Assembly: GCF_002847825.1 (NCBI RefSeq)
Contig: NZ_PKIZ01000024.1
Coordinates: 1 to 25,318, forward strand
DNA from: Kytococcus schroeteri
Lineage (GTDB): Bacteria > Actinomycetota > Actinomycetes > Actinomycetales > Dermatophilaceae
Reading direction: 5' to 3'
Length of the DNA: 25,318 nt
Part shown: one piece after another, positions 9,401 to 21,342 of the stretch
Position numbering within the stretch: the stretch's first letter is position 1
Layout: every line of letters begins with the position of its first letter
Position numbers and translations under genes: made by a program
The notes under the pieces: model-generated
The model's input: the letters and a program-made list of their open reading frames with translations, nothing else
The model's database searches: none
Told to the model about the DNA's origin: nothing

Positions 9401-10420
9401 GTCCACGCCGTCGGCCACCGCGTCGTCGATGGCCTTGACGGAGTCCATGGTGTTGCAGCCGCCGTCGCCGTCCTTCTCGTCCCAGCAGACCTTGTAGGCC
9501 GCCACGTGCGCCTTGGGCGCCATGCCGGAGATGACGCCGTGCTCCTGGCCGTTGACCATGGCCTTCACGCCCGAGTTGCCGGCGGCGGTGCTGGCGGTGT
9601 GCGAGCCGTGGCCGCCCACGTCCAGCGGGGAGAGGGACTCGTGGTCGGCGATGCGGGAGCGGCCGAAGCCGTCCACGTAGAAGCGGGCACCGATGAGCTT
9701 GTTGTTGCAGGCGTCGGCGGGGAAGTCCTGGGCGGCCTCGGTCTTGCAGGCGCCCTTCCAGTCGGCCGGCGGGGCCTGGATGCCCTCGGGGGAGAAGCTC
9801 GGGTTGTGGTACGAGATGCCGGAGTCGATGACGCCGACGACGACGCCCTCGCCCTGCAGGCCGCCCTGCTGCGCCCACACGCCGTTCGGGCCGGTGAGGC
9901 CCAGGAACTCGGGGGACTCGCTGGTGGTGGGCTGCAGGGTCTCTGCGGGGGTCACGCCGAGCACGTCGGCGGAACGGGCCAGCTGGGCGGCTTGCTCGCC
10001 GGTGAGGTGCACACCCACGCCGGACAGGGCCGTGGTGTAGCGGACCACGGGCTTGGGGGAACCGACGGAGGCCAGAGCGGCGTCCTGGCGCTGCACCAGA
10101 TGGCTCTCGTAGCGCTTCACCGCGGCGCTCGCGCGGTTCAGGGACGCACCCTTGGCCGGGCTGGTGGCCGCCAGGCCCGCCAGGTGGCCGTCGTAGGCGA
10201 TGGTGGGCTGGTCGCGGAAGGTCACGACGTACGCGCCGTCGGTGAACTCCTGCTGGGCGGCCGCGTCGCGGGCCGCGCCCTCGGTGACGGCCAGCACCTC
10301 GGCCTCCGAGGGGGTGCGGTCGGCCGGGGCTGCCATCGTTGCGGGGACGACCAGACCGGCCAGCGCGATCGCCATCGCCGGGGCGGTGAGGGCTCGCGAC
10401 AGGGTGCGGTGAGTTGCCAC
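6479..10420 (-). CDS. Secreted S8 (subtilisin/cucumisin-like) serine protease with PA insert and three CWB2 repeats
   Basis: A 1313-residue extracellular protease. A signal peptide (about 1-30, ending ATMA/APA) is followed by an I9-like prodomain (about 60-165). The S8 catalytic domain runs from about 170 to 650 with Asp199 (VVGVIDSGIS), His271 (GGHGSHTAST), oxyanion Asn377 (SSGNSGP) and nucleophile Ser593 (SSGTSMSSPHIAG). A protease-associated (PA) domain is inserted at about 425-535. Residues about 690-1000 look like beta-sandwich (Fn3-like and pre-peptidase-like) domains. Three CWB2 (PF04122-type) repeats fill about 1007-1313, each with an RYATA or RYETS motif, a GFADA/AFADA/YPDA motif and VLLTR or LLLTR. 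These probably hold the enzyme on the cell surface. The start is GTG at 10420, 5 nt after AAGGAG. The catalytic triad is complete. The substrate is unknown. Confidence 0.95.
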   Translation of the reverse strand: MATHRTLSRALTAPAMAIALAGLVVPATMAAPADRTPSEAEVLAVTEGAARDAAAQQEFTDGAYVVTFRDQPTIAYDGHLAGLAATSPAKGASLNRASAAVKRYESHLVQRQDAALASVGSPKPVVRYTTALSGVGVHLTGEQAAQLARSADVLGVTPAETLQPTTSESPEFLGLTGPNGVWAQQGGLQGEGVVVGVIDSGISYHNPSFSPEGIQAPPADWKGACKTEAAQDFPADACNNKLIGARFYVDGFGRSRIADHESLSPLDVGGHGSHTASTAAGNSGVKAMVNGQEHGVISGMAPKAHVAAYKVCWDEKDGDGGCNTMDSVKAIDDAVADGVDVINYSISGTSSNYVDPVEIAFMNAAAHGIFVAASSGNSGPKASTTNHPSPWLTTVAASTHRVSENTVVTGDGKRYIGASITKALPSSPLVLAEDVAAAGADPAKAALCFPGTLDPAKVAGKIVVCDRGENARTEKSDVVAKAGGVGMVLVNTSDSSLDTDAHVIPTVHLSHTHRDAIRAYAQQEGATAEMLETNEGSTTQVPEIAGFSSRGPSLGGEGDILKPDVSAPGVGVLAAYATPERGADVWNYSSGTSMSSPHIAGLAALVKQANPEWSPMAVKSAIMTTARDHASAASNDPFATGAGFVEPRKMLSPGLVYDAGEQDWWDFLAGQGVTRGGKPVSDNPIDASDLNQASIAVGQLLGQKTVTRTVTNTTGKATTWTAKVSGVDGVQTTVSPSTVSLKPGESAEVKITFKNLTLAKDAWAKGSLTWSAAGQNDVRSPIAVRAGELKAPSLVKGKSTDEELTIPMTAGRDRDVNLSTRGLVPAVEVRGEVGMPSNRNELVVDDPNNLRWDFAGPRYGSLWTEIIPDDPSVDLDLFVTYKGTSLKVGQAATAGAAERILIPTLLLQDDYTVHVQAYDLKGATKTGVTLRSFVLPEKGDAGNLTFANPFSLKAGVEQKIPGKISVDDTSKAWFGKVTTTDVGRSYPMLGETYVLLEPGQEETPEPSLRRLEGRDRYATAAEVAKEFGTSETVYMASGQGFADAMSSTAAAGSGMVRTQSMPDEDGKEVPVLLTRQDRIPAQTTEALKALGAKRVILVGGETAVSAKVADELEASGLSVERISGANRYETSANVAKDFGTGVDTLYVASGDDKAFADALAGSALAGSKDVPVLLTRGDKVLPVTRNAVRSLAPKKVVVLGGDDVVSQKVADELGATERLAGPNRYATAVEVAKQFPAGYDFTAVATGADYPDALTGGALAAKEGGPLLLTRPDRLLKVVGDHVAAHPTQTVVLGSTAAVSQDVEDALKDLLGL

Positions 10421-10598
10421 AGGATCTCCTTGTATGGATGGGATGGGATGGGTGTGAGCAACCTCTCAGAATCCCCCCACGGGCGGAACCCCTCGCGAGG
10501 AGCCCCAGGGGCTTCGGTATCAAACCGTGACCTGTCTCATGCCAGAGGATGATGCGTCTCCTCCACCCAGGGGTGGGCAATGGGCGTCGGAGACGCCA

Positions 10599-10669
10599 GA
10601 GGGGCCCCGACCGCAGTGCGGTCAGGGCCCCTCGTCGGGATCGCGGGGTCAACGCCGGGCGTTCACCCC
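10599..10669 (-). terminator. Double hairpin terminator after the second S8 protease
   Basis: Reading on the minus strand, the first hairpin (10645-10669, about 11-bp stem with one mismatch) begins just after the stop at 10678. It is followed by a stronger one (10599-10614 with 10618-10633, 16 bp with one mismatch, 3-nt loop). The arrangement mirrors that after the third protease. Confidence 0.7.
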
Positions 10670-10677
10670 CGATCGGT

Positions 10678-12840
10678 TCACTTGATGCCCAGGGCGGCCT
10701 TCAGGCTGGCCTCCACGGTGGTGGAGACGGCGGACGGGCCACCGATGATGGCGGTGTGCTGGGTCGGCGCGGCCTTGACGAAGCTGTTCACCACGGCCGG
10801 CAGGCGGTTGTCGCGGGTGAGCAGCAGCGGGCTGTCCTTGCTGGCCGCCAGCGCGCCGCCGGTCAGGGCGTCCGGGTAGTCCATGCCGGAGGCGACGAAG
10901 GTCCACTGGTGCTTGCCGAACTTCTTGGCGATCTGCACCGAGGTGGCGTAGCGGTCCGCACCGGCGAGGCGCGAGGTGGCGCCCAGCTTCGAGGCCACGG
11001 TGTTGCTCACGGCGGCGGGACCACCGAGCACCACGACCTTCTTCGCCGCCGCGTTGTCGGCAGCCTGCTGCGTCACGGGGGCGACCTTGGTCGGACGCGT
11101 CAGCAGCACGGGCGCGTCCTGGGAGCCGGCCAGGGCCGAGCCCGCGAGGGCGTCGGCGTAGGCGGAGTCGTCACCGGAGGCGACGTACAGGGTGTTCACG
11201 CCCTTGCCGAAGCGCTTGACCACGTTGGCGCTGGTCTCGTAGCGGTTGGCGCCACCGATGCGCTCGACCGCCAGGCCCTTGGCCTTCAGCTGGGAGGCCA
11301 CCTTGGCGGAGATGGCCTTCTCGCCACCCACCAGCACGACCTTCTTCGCCTTCAGGGAGGAGAGCGCCTTGGCCGTGGAGGCCGGCACGCGGTCGGTGCG
11401 GGTCAGCAGCACGGGGGCGTCCTTGCCGCCGTCCGGCATCGACCGGGCCCGGGTGTGGGCCGCGGAGCCGGCGGACATGGCGTCGGCGAAGCCCTGGCCG
11501 GAGGCCATGAAGACGGTGTCGGCCGTCTTGCGGTCCTTGAGGGCCAGCTTGGCGGCGGTCTCGTAGCGGTCGGCCCCGCCGATGCGGATCAGGTCGCGCC
11601 CCGGCTCGGGGTCGGTCAGCAGGCGCTGCACGTTGAGGAGCAGGTTCGGGGAACCCTTGACGTTGCTGATCTTGTCGACCGCGGCGGCGTCCAGGATGGC
11701 CTTCTTGACCTGGGCCGGGGTGGCCTGGGGGTGCTTCTCCAGGTACAGCGCGCCGGCGCCCGCCACGTGCGGCGAGGCCATGGACGTGCCGGACATGGTC
11801 TGGTGGGCGTCGTCCGCGCCGTGGCCGGCCGACACGATGTCGCTGCCGGGGGCCAGGACGTCGACGCACGTGCCGAAGTTGGAGAACGACGACATCGAGT
11901 CGGTGCGGTCGGTGGAGCCGACGTTGAGGCCGGCCTTGCCGTTGCCGGGGGCGTAGTCGCAGGCGTCCTCGCTCTCGTTGCCGGCTGCCATCGCGATGAA
12001 CACACCAGCGTCCTCGAGGCGGGAGAGCGCCGCTGCCTCAGCGGGGTCCTCGCCGGGCTGGGTGCTGCCCAGGCTCATGTTCATCACGGACGGGCCCTTG
12101 GCCTTCGAGGCGATCCAGTCGATGCCCGCCATCGTGCCCCGCGAGTCGCCGAAGCCGTCACAGTCCAGGACGCGCACCGGCGTGACGGTGGCTCCCTTGG
12201 CCACGCCGTACTGGGTGCCCAGAGCCGTGCCGGCCACGTGCGTGCCGTGGCCGTGGCAGTCCGTGGTGCCCATGCCGTCGTCGATGACGCTGTGGCCGGG
12301 CTTGGTGCGCCCCTTGAAGTCCGTGTGGGTGGAGCGCAGGCCGGTGTCGAGCACGAAGACGTTCACGCCCGCACCCGTCGACGGGTAGGTGTACTTGGCG
12401 TCGAGCGGGAGGTCCTTCTGGTCGATGCGGTCCAGACCCCACGAGGGCGGGGTGGACTGGGTGCCGGTGACCCGGTACTCGCGGTTCTCGCTCACCAGGG
12501 CGACGCTCGGGTCGGCCTCGAGCTGGGCCACCTGCTCGGCCGTGAGCTCGGCGGAGAAGCCGCCCAGCGTGCGGTAGGTCTGCGTGGCCTCGATGCCCGT
12601 GGCCTCGATGCGCCGGACGGCGGCATCCGTGTGGGCCTGGGCGGCTGCCTTGCCAGACGCGGTGTGCAGGCCGCCGGCCTGGGCCACCTTGGCCGGCTGC
12701 TGGAGCATCACCACGTACTCGGCCTTCTCGGCCTGCTGGTCGCTGGCGCCGCCGGTGGCGACGGCCGCCGGGACCGCGCTCAGCGAGAGACCGACGATGC
12801 CCAGGGCCCCAACGGCCTGGCGCGAAGCGTTGTTGATCAC
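10678..12840 (-). CDS. Secreted S8 subtilisin-like protease with three CWB2 repeats (paralogue 1)
   Basis: A 720-residue secreted protease. A signal peptide (about 1-29) precedes an I9 prodomain (about 40-125: [13 protein letters not shown] to [12 protein letters not shown]). The S8 domain (about 135-405) is proteinase K-like, with Asp165 (VFVLDTGL), His198 ([10 protein letters not shown]), Asn288 (AAGNES) and Ser353 ([12 protein letters not shown]). A short linker (DPEPGRDL) leads to three CWB2 repeats (about 418-720), ending [10 protein letters not shown]. The start is GTG at 12840, 7 nt after a GGGG-containing ribosome site; the aligned GTG and spacing occur in the next paralogue. A promoter-like pair lies about 85 bp upstream. 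It is closely related along its whole length to the protease at 13079-15244, so the two arose by tandem duplication. Confidence 0.95.
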   Translation of the reverse strand: MINNASRQAVGALGIVGLSLSAVPAAVATGGASDQQAEKAEYVVMLQQPAKVAQAGGLHTASGKAAAQAHTDAAVRRIEATGIEATQTYRTLGGFSAELTAEQVAQLEADPSVALVSENREYRVTGTQSTPPSWGLDRIDQKDLPLDAKYTYPSTGAGVNVFVLDTGLRSTHTDFKGRTKPGHSVIDDGMGTTDCHGHGTHVAGTALGTQYGVAKGATVTPVRVLDCDGFGDSRGTMAGIDWIASKAKGPSVMNMSLGSTQPGEDPAEAAALSRLEDAGVFIAMAAGNESEDACDYAPGNGKAGLNVGSTDRTDSMSSFSNFGTCVDVLAPGSDIVSAGHGADDAHQTMSGTSMASPHVAGAGALYLEKHPQATPAQVKKAILDAAAVDKISNVKGSPNLLLNVQRLLTDPEPGRDLIRIGGADRYETAAKLALKDRKTADTVFMASGQGFADAMSAGSAAHTRARSMPDGGKDAPVLLTRTDRVPASTAKALSSLKAKKVVLVGGEKAISAKVASQLKAKGLAVERIGGANRYETSANVVKRFGKGVNTLYVASGDDSAYADALAGSALAGSQDAPVLLTRPTKVAPVTQQAADNAAAKKVVVLGGPAAVSNTVASKLGATSRLAGADRYATSVQIAKKFGKHQWTFVASGMDYPDALTGGALAASKDSPLLLTRDNRLPAVVNSFVKAAPTQHTAIIGGPSAVSTTVEASLKAALGIK

Positions 12841-12926
12841 GAAGCTACCCCTCTGTGTGTCAGGCACCTGCCGCTGCCGCCGGTCGGCCGCGGTCAGCGG
12901 GGGAGGATCCCCCGTCCCGAGGACGC

Positions 12927-12955
12927 AACCTAGCCCCCGGCGGCGTGACATTCAA
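12927..12955 (-). promoter_or_regulatory. Putative promoter of the second S8 protease
   Basis: On the minus strand, TTGAAT (-35, 12950-12955) and TAGGTT (-10, 12927-12932) are separated by exactly 17 bp. The -10 lies 86 bp upstream of the GTG start. This is a housekeeping sigma-like match found by eye. Confidence 0.5.
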
Positions 12956-12999
12956 CACGCTCCCGCCCGTCCGGCAACGGCTCCACCCGGGGTATGACG

Positions 13000-13071
13000 G
13001 AGGGCCCCGACCACGGTGTGGTCGGGGCCCTCGTCGGCACCGTGGGTGGTCAGCGCGGGGCGCTCACCACC
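13000..13071 (-). terminator. Double hairpin terminator after the third S8 protease
   Basis: On the minus strand, the hairpin at 13045-13071 (12-bp stem, one mismatch, 3-nt loop) comes first after the stop at 13079. It is followed by a perfect 15-bp stem (13000-13014 with 13018-13032, 3-nt loop). The second arm again contains GGCCCCGACC. Confidence 0.75.
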
Positions 13072-13078
13072 GGGCGGG

Positions 13079-15244
<2,166 letters not shown>

Positions 15245-15342
15245 GACATTTCCCCAATCATGAGTGGTGTGACGTGGCCGCATCGTCGGGACTGGCGGTG
15301 CGACCGAGATGTGGCACAGGAGGACCCCGGGCCGGTCCCTGC

Positions 15343-15371
15343 AAGGTAGCCGGGGAAGAGGCCCGGCGCAA
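15343..15371 (-). promoter_or_regulatory. Putative promoter of the third S8 protease
   Basis: On the minus strand, TTGCGC (-35, 15366-15371) and TACCTT (-10, 15343-15348) have a 17-bp spacer, about 100 bp upstream of the start. The match is partial and found by eye. Confidence 0.35.
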
Positions 15372-15456
15372 TTTCCCCGGGGCGCGGTGCACCGGGCTGT
15401 CCTCCGCGTCGTTCCGCCGAGTCCGACCGGGGGCATGCCGCCTCCACCCGTGGTGG

Positions 15457-15477
15457 GTTGAGTGGAATGGACTCAAC
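15457..15477. promoter_or_regulatory. HAIR operator (HspR site) upstream of clpB
   Basis: GTTGAGT-N7-ACTCAAC is a perfect inverted repeat matching the HAIR consensus CTTGAGT-N7-ACTCAAG in all but the outermost base of each arm. It lies 78 bp upstream of the clpB start. With hspR encoded in this window, HspR repression of clpB is very likely. Confidence 0.88.
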
Positions 15478-15554
15478 TTCGGGGTCGTTGACACCTACAG
15501 ACGACAGGCGCCCGGGCCCACCGGACGCACCACCCGACCAGTCCGAGGAGACCC

Positions 15555-18131
<2,577 letters not shown>

Positions 18132-18163
18132 GCCGGCGCGCGGGCGTGAGCCCCTTGGTGAGC

Positions 18164-18198
18164 GTGGCCCCTCCTCGGCCTGCCCGGGGAGGGGCCAC
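18164..18198 (+). terminator. clpB terminator
   Basis: A perfect 11-bp stem (18164-18174 with 18188-18198) encloses a 13-nt loop, 32 bp after the clpB stop. It has no T-tract. The first palindromic unit of the downstream array begins 16 bp further on. Confidence 0.75.
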
Positions 18199-18214
18199 GT
18201 GTGTGGGCGGTCGG

Positions 18215-18391
18215 CGAGTTCCGCACCGGTGCGGAACTCGAGCTGACACGGCATCGAGAACCGCACCGGTGCTGAACTCGAGCTGACACGGCATCGAGAA
18301 CCGCACCGGTGCTGAACTCGACGGTCGAGTTCAGCACCGGTGCGGGATCGGGTTGGTTGTCAGGCCGAGAACGGCACCGGTGCGGGATTGG
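18215..18391. repeat. Five-unit palindrome array A (left flank of DUF559 gene)
   Basis: Five 26-bp units, each centred on the self-complementary core GCACCGGTGC, start at 18215, 18255, 18295, 18326 and 18366 (steps 40, 40, 31, 40). Unit 1 is a perfect 26-bp palindrome; the others are imperfect. Units 1-3 are joined by identical 14-bp spacers (AGCTGACACGGCAT). Units 3 and 4 are inverted relative to each other and form a 21-bp perfect-arm hairpin with a 3-nt loop (18301-18345). The array sits between the clpB and DUF559 3' ends. The same architecture recurs at 19429-19605. Its function is unknown; see findings. Confidence 0.93.
18301..18345. terminator. 45-nt central hairpin of array A
   Basis: Arms 18301-18321 and 18325-18345 are perfectly complementary (21 bp) around CGG. 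It lies between convergent genes and could serve as a bidirectional terminator. The equivalent in array B is 19515-19559. Termination is an inference from stability and position only. Confidence 0.45.
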
Positions 18392-18432
18392 AAGGGCCGG
18401 CGCGCCAGGGCCGGGGGAGGAGCGGGCAGCGG

Positions 18433-19329
18433 TCATGCGGCGCGGGTGCCGGAATCCTCCAACGCCCGCAAGAGGGCCTCGCGCAGACGTGCGGGACGAC
18501 TCAGGTCACGGCTCGTCGCACGGATGACCGTCCACCCGGCAGCCTCGTACAGCCGGATGCGTTCGATGTCGAGTTGCCACTGACGCCGGTCGGTGCGGTG
18601 GTGGTCCCCCTCGTACTCCGCGGCCACCTTGCGGGAGCGCCACACGAGGTCGCTGCACCCGAGCCACTGGCCGTGGTCGTCGTGCACGTCGGCGTTCACC
18701 TCGGGAGCGGGGACTCCCCAGGAGAGCACCAGGTGGCGCAAGTGGGACTCCTTGGGGGAGGCCGCGTCCCCGTCGGCGATGGCTAGGGCTGCACGTGCGC
18801 GCCCGGCTCCCCGGCCACCCGGCGCCAGCGACCGGGCGAGGTCCTCCACGGTGAGCGTGCCGGTGAGCGGGCAGTCCCGTCCGATGAGCCAGTCGGCCGC
18901 GGCCGTCAGGTCCCGCTCTCCCAACATCGTGGCCAGCCCACGCCAGGTGGTGAGCAGGGAGGCGCAGCGGGCACCATCGACCTCCACGGCCTCGAGCGCA
19001 GCGTCCTGGTGTCCGCGGACCCCACGGCGTTGAGGTGCCCGGTGCGGCGGGCGGGCTGAGACGTGAACCGGTTCGTCACGTTGCCACGGCGTGGGGAGGG
19101 GGATCCCGTGGAAGCGTGCGGCGGTGATGTGGCTGGCGACGAGGTGCTCGGGCAGCGTGGACAGCACTGCCCGCACGATGCTCGGTCCCGCGAGGTCGGC
19201 TGGGACCATCAGACCCTGCGTGGGGCTCCAGGCGCCTTGACGGTGCAAGGCGTCGCGGGTCGTCGGTCCGCGGGAGGTCTCCACCCGTCGCCCGCGCGTT
19301 GTCCTGAACCAGGAATCCCCCTCGTGCAT
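18433..19329 (-). CDS. DUF559 (Vsr/PD-(D/E)XK-like nuclease fold) protein
   Basis: A 298-residue cytoplasmic protein. The C-terminal DUF559 domain (about 190-292) has Glu194 (SPKESHLRHL), Asp227 (GCSDLVW) and the core motif VAAEYEGDHHR (Glu238, Glu240, His243-244), then WQLDIERIRLYEAAGWTVIR. This is the Vsr-related restriction-endonuclease-like fold. Residues about 20-110 resemble the N-terminal region of actinobacterial proteins annotated as AbiEi-like antitoxin/DUF559 (RDALHRQGAWSPTQGLMVP). The biochemical role of the family is not firmly known. I chose the ATG at 19329; an in-frame GTG at 19377 is an alternative, and the ribosome site is weak for both. Frames reading further upstream run through repeat DNA and are artefacts. 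The gene is alone on its strand and bracketed by two copies of a complex palindrome array, which suggests a cassette. Confidence 0.85.
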   Translation of the reverse strand: MHEGDSWFRTTRGRRVETSRGPTTRDALHRQGAWSPTQGLMVPADLAGPSIVRAVLSTLPEHLVASHITAARFHGIPLPTPWQRDEPVHVSARPPHRAPQRRGVRGHQDAALEAVEVDGARCASLLTTWRGLATMLGERDLTAAADWLIGRDCPLTGTLTVEDLARSLAPGGRGAGRARAALAIADGDAASPKESHLRHLVLSWGVPAPEVNADVHDDHGQWLGCSDLVWRSRKVAAEYEGDHHRTDRRQWQLDIERIRLYEAAGWTVIRATSRDLSRPARLREALLRALEDSGTRAA

Positions 19330-19428
19330 GTCCCAAGAGTGCCGCGTCCGGGGGATGGCGGGGCGGTGGTCGTCCACAGGCTGCGCGTTCGGTGGGGTTG
19401 CCGCTGAGCTGTGCGGGAAGGTGCGTCG

Positions 19429-19605
19429 CGAGAACCGCACCGGTGCTGAACTCGACCTGCCCCTCCGCGGAGATCCGCACCGGTGCGGAACTCGAGCTGA
19501 CACGGCATCGAGAACCGCACCGGTGCTGAACTCGACAGTCGAGTTCAGCACCGGTGCGGGATCGGGTTGGGTGTCAGGCCGAGAACGGCACCGGTGCGGA
19601 GTTCG
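19429..19605. repeat. Five-unit palindrome array B (right flank of DUF559 gene)
   Basis: Five 26-bp units with the GCACCGGTGC core start at 19429, 19469, 19509, 19540 and 19580 (steps 40, 40, 31, 40, exactly as in array A). Segment 19495-19599 matches 18281-18385 at all but two positions (19537 and 19571), in the same orientation. Units 1 and 2 and the first spacer differ more. Units 3 and 4 form a 21-bp perfect-arm hairpin (19515-19535 with 19539-19559, loop CAG). The array lies 100 bp upstream of the DUF559 start and 48 bp beyond the 3' end of the SDR gene. Confidence 0.93.
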
Positions 19606-19653
19606 ACCGGGGTGATGCCAGCGAGGGCGCACCAGGATGCCCGGACCGCCGGC

Positions 19654-20556
19654 TCACGGGCTGTCGGCGCCGCCGTTCACGTTGAGCGTCTCGCCCACCA
19701 CGTAGCTCGCGTCGTCGCTGGCCAGGAAGACGTACGCCCCGGCGAGCTCGGCCGGCATCCCCGCCCGGCCCAGCGGCTGCTTGTGCCCGAAGGTCGGCAG
19801 CTTCTCCTTGGGCTGCCCCTCCACCACCTGCAGCGGCGTCCAGATGGGCCCCGGCGCCACGAGGTTCACGCGGATCCCCTTCGGTGCCAGCTGCTTGGCC
19901 AGGCCCTTGCCGAACCCGTTCTCCGCCGCCTTGGTGGTGGCGTAGTCCAGCAGGTGGTCGCTGGGGGAGTAGGCCTGCACGGAGGTGGTGATGATGATGC
20001 TCGACCCCGGCTGCAGGTGCGGCACGGCGGCGCGGCACAGCCAGAACATGGCGTACACGTTGGTGCGCATCGTCAGGTCGAACTGCTCGTCGCTGATCTG
20101 CGTGATGTCCGGCACCGACACCTGCTTGCCGGCGTTGCTCACGAGGATGTCCAGCCCGCCGAGCTCCTCCACGGCGCGGTCCACGAGGGTGTCGCACTCC
20201 TCGCGGGTGGTCAGGTCGGCCGGGATGGAGACGGCGCGGCGCCCCTCGGCCTCCACGAGGGCCACGATGCGGTCGGCGTCCTCCTGCTCGTCCGGCAGGT
20301 GGTTGATGGCCACGTCCGCGCCCTCACGGGCGTAGGCGATGGCGACGGCGGCCCCGATGCCGGAGTCGCCGCCGGTGATGAGGGCCCGCATGCCGGCCAG
20401 GCGGCCGTGGCCGCGGTAGCTGTCCTCGCCGAGGTCGGCGGTGGGCTCCAGCTGGGCGTCCAGGCCGGGGAAGTCCTGGTCCTGCTCGGGGGCGGTGATC
20501 CTGGGGAACCGGGTGACGGGGTCGGTCCCGGCGGTCTGCGGCGTCTTCTCGCTCAT
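19654..20556 (-). CDS. SDR-family oxidoreductase (glucose 1-dehydrogenase/YghA-like)
   Basis: A 300-residue short-chain dehydrogenase with a 45-residue N-terminal extension typical of the YghA/YhdF group (MSEKTPQTAG, then FPGLDAQLEPTADLGEDSYRG). The Rossmann motif TGGDSGIG is at 61-68, NAG at 141-143, and the catalytic residues are Ser192 (TTSVQAY), Tyr205 and Lys209 (YATTK). The C-terminus GETLNVNGGADSP is classical for the family. It is an NAD(P)-dependent reductase of unknown substrate; relatives are linked to general stress and aldehyde or sugar oxidation. The ATG at 20556 follows GGAGG. It is monocistronic as far as visible, with its 3' end facing array B. Confidence 0.93.
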   Translation of the reverse strand: MSEKTPQTAGTDPVTRFPRITAPEQDQDFPGLDAQLEPTADLGEDSYRGHGRLAGMRALITGGDSGIGAAVAIAYAREGADVAINHLPDEQEDADRIVALVEAEGRRAVSIPADLTTREECDTLVDRAVEELGGLDILVSNAGKQVSVPDITQISDEQFDLTMRTNVYAMFWLCRAAVPHLQPGSSIIITTSVQAYSPSDHLLDYATTKAAENGFGKGLAKQLAPKGIRVNLVAPGPIWTPLQVVEGQPKEKLPTFGHKQPLGRAGMPAELAGAYVFLASDDASYVVGETLNVNGGADSP

Positions 20557-20614
20557 GCCTCCACTCTGCCGCGGACCCCCGGCGCCTCGCACCCGGAGCC
20601 CCCGGTGGGAGGTG

Positions 20615-21290
20615 TCACACCGAGAGGTCGTACTGCCGCAGGCGCCTTCGGTCGGCGGCCGACCCGGACTCCTGCAGCGCGAGCAGCTCGGCGTAGAGCC
20701 CACCGGAGCGGGCCAGCTCCGCGGGCGTGCCCACCTCGTCGATGCGGCCGTCCTTGAGCGTCTCGATGCGGTCCACCGTGTGCACCGTGGAGAGGCGGTG
20801 GGCGATGATCAGCGAGGTGCGCCCGGCCATGAGCTCGTCCAGCCCGGCCTGCACCTGACGCTCGCTGCGGGTGTCCAGGGCGCTGGTGAGCGTCGTCAGC
20901 CACACGTACAGGGGGAACACGATGAGCAGCACCAGCGCCAGCCACCACGAGTACCAGGCCGAGACCACCAGCACCGCGGCGGTGGTGAGCAGCATGGGCA
21001 GGAAGTTGTTGGCGAACCCGTTGAGGAACTGCGTGGTCTCGGAGATGTTGCGCGAGAGCCGGTTGATCACCGTGCCGGTGAGCTCGCGGTCGAAGTGGCG
21101 CTGCGGCAGGGAGAGCAGCTTGGCGTAGTACCGGCTGGAGAGGATGCGCCGCATGCGTACCGCCGTGACATCACCCCAGTAGCCCCCCGTTGGACAGGAG
21201 CGTGTTGGTCAGGTCGGTGGCCAGCAGGGCCACGGCCAGCAGCAGGATGGCGCGCACGTCGGCGTCCGTGTGGCCGCCGGAGCAGGGAGC
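20615..21290 (-). pseudogene. ABC exporter relic (internal deletion plus frameshift)
   Basis: On the minus strand, 21290-21190 encodes membrane-domain sequence (DADVRAILLLAVALLATD, then LTNTLLSNGG). It is interrupted near 21185 by a frameshift within a run of G. The next frame continues YWGDVTAVRMRRILSSRYY and further transmembrane helices to PLYVWLTTLTS. This joins directly to ALDTRSERQVQAGLDELMAG, which belongs to the end of the nucleotide-binding domain, followed by the H-loop (TSLIIAHRLSTV) and tail. Walker A, Q-loop, ABC signature and Walker B are all missing, and so is the N-terminus. The remnant cannot hydrolyse ATP. A restart at 21154 could in principle make a 179-residue membrane fragment. 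Confidence 0.85.
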
Positions 21291-21342
21291 GCACGGGTGG
21301 ATCGTTCCACCCCGCACCGGGCGGTCAGGACAGCACGAGTGG

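Noticed and set aside
10421..10598. Promoter of the large S8 protease
   Set aside because: The region holds GATGG repeats and small palindromes near 10490-10520, but no hexamer pair with 16-18 bp spacing that I would defend.
18309..18527. Small plus-strand gene starting in array A
   Set aside because: The frame consists of translated repeat plus antisense of the DUF559 gene, with no ribosome site and no recognisable family.
18215..19605. CRISPR array
   Set aside because: Units repeat at about 40 bp, but the spacers within an array are identical or related, only 5-14 bp long, and the units invert partway. No cas genes are present.
19330..19632. Longer DUF559 protein starting inside array B
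   Set aside because: The frame is open upstream to 19632 only because the palindromic repeats lack stops in that frame; the added residues are repeat translation, not family sequence.
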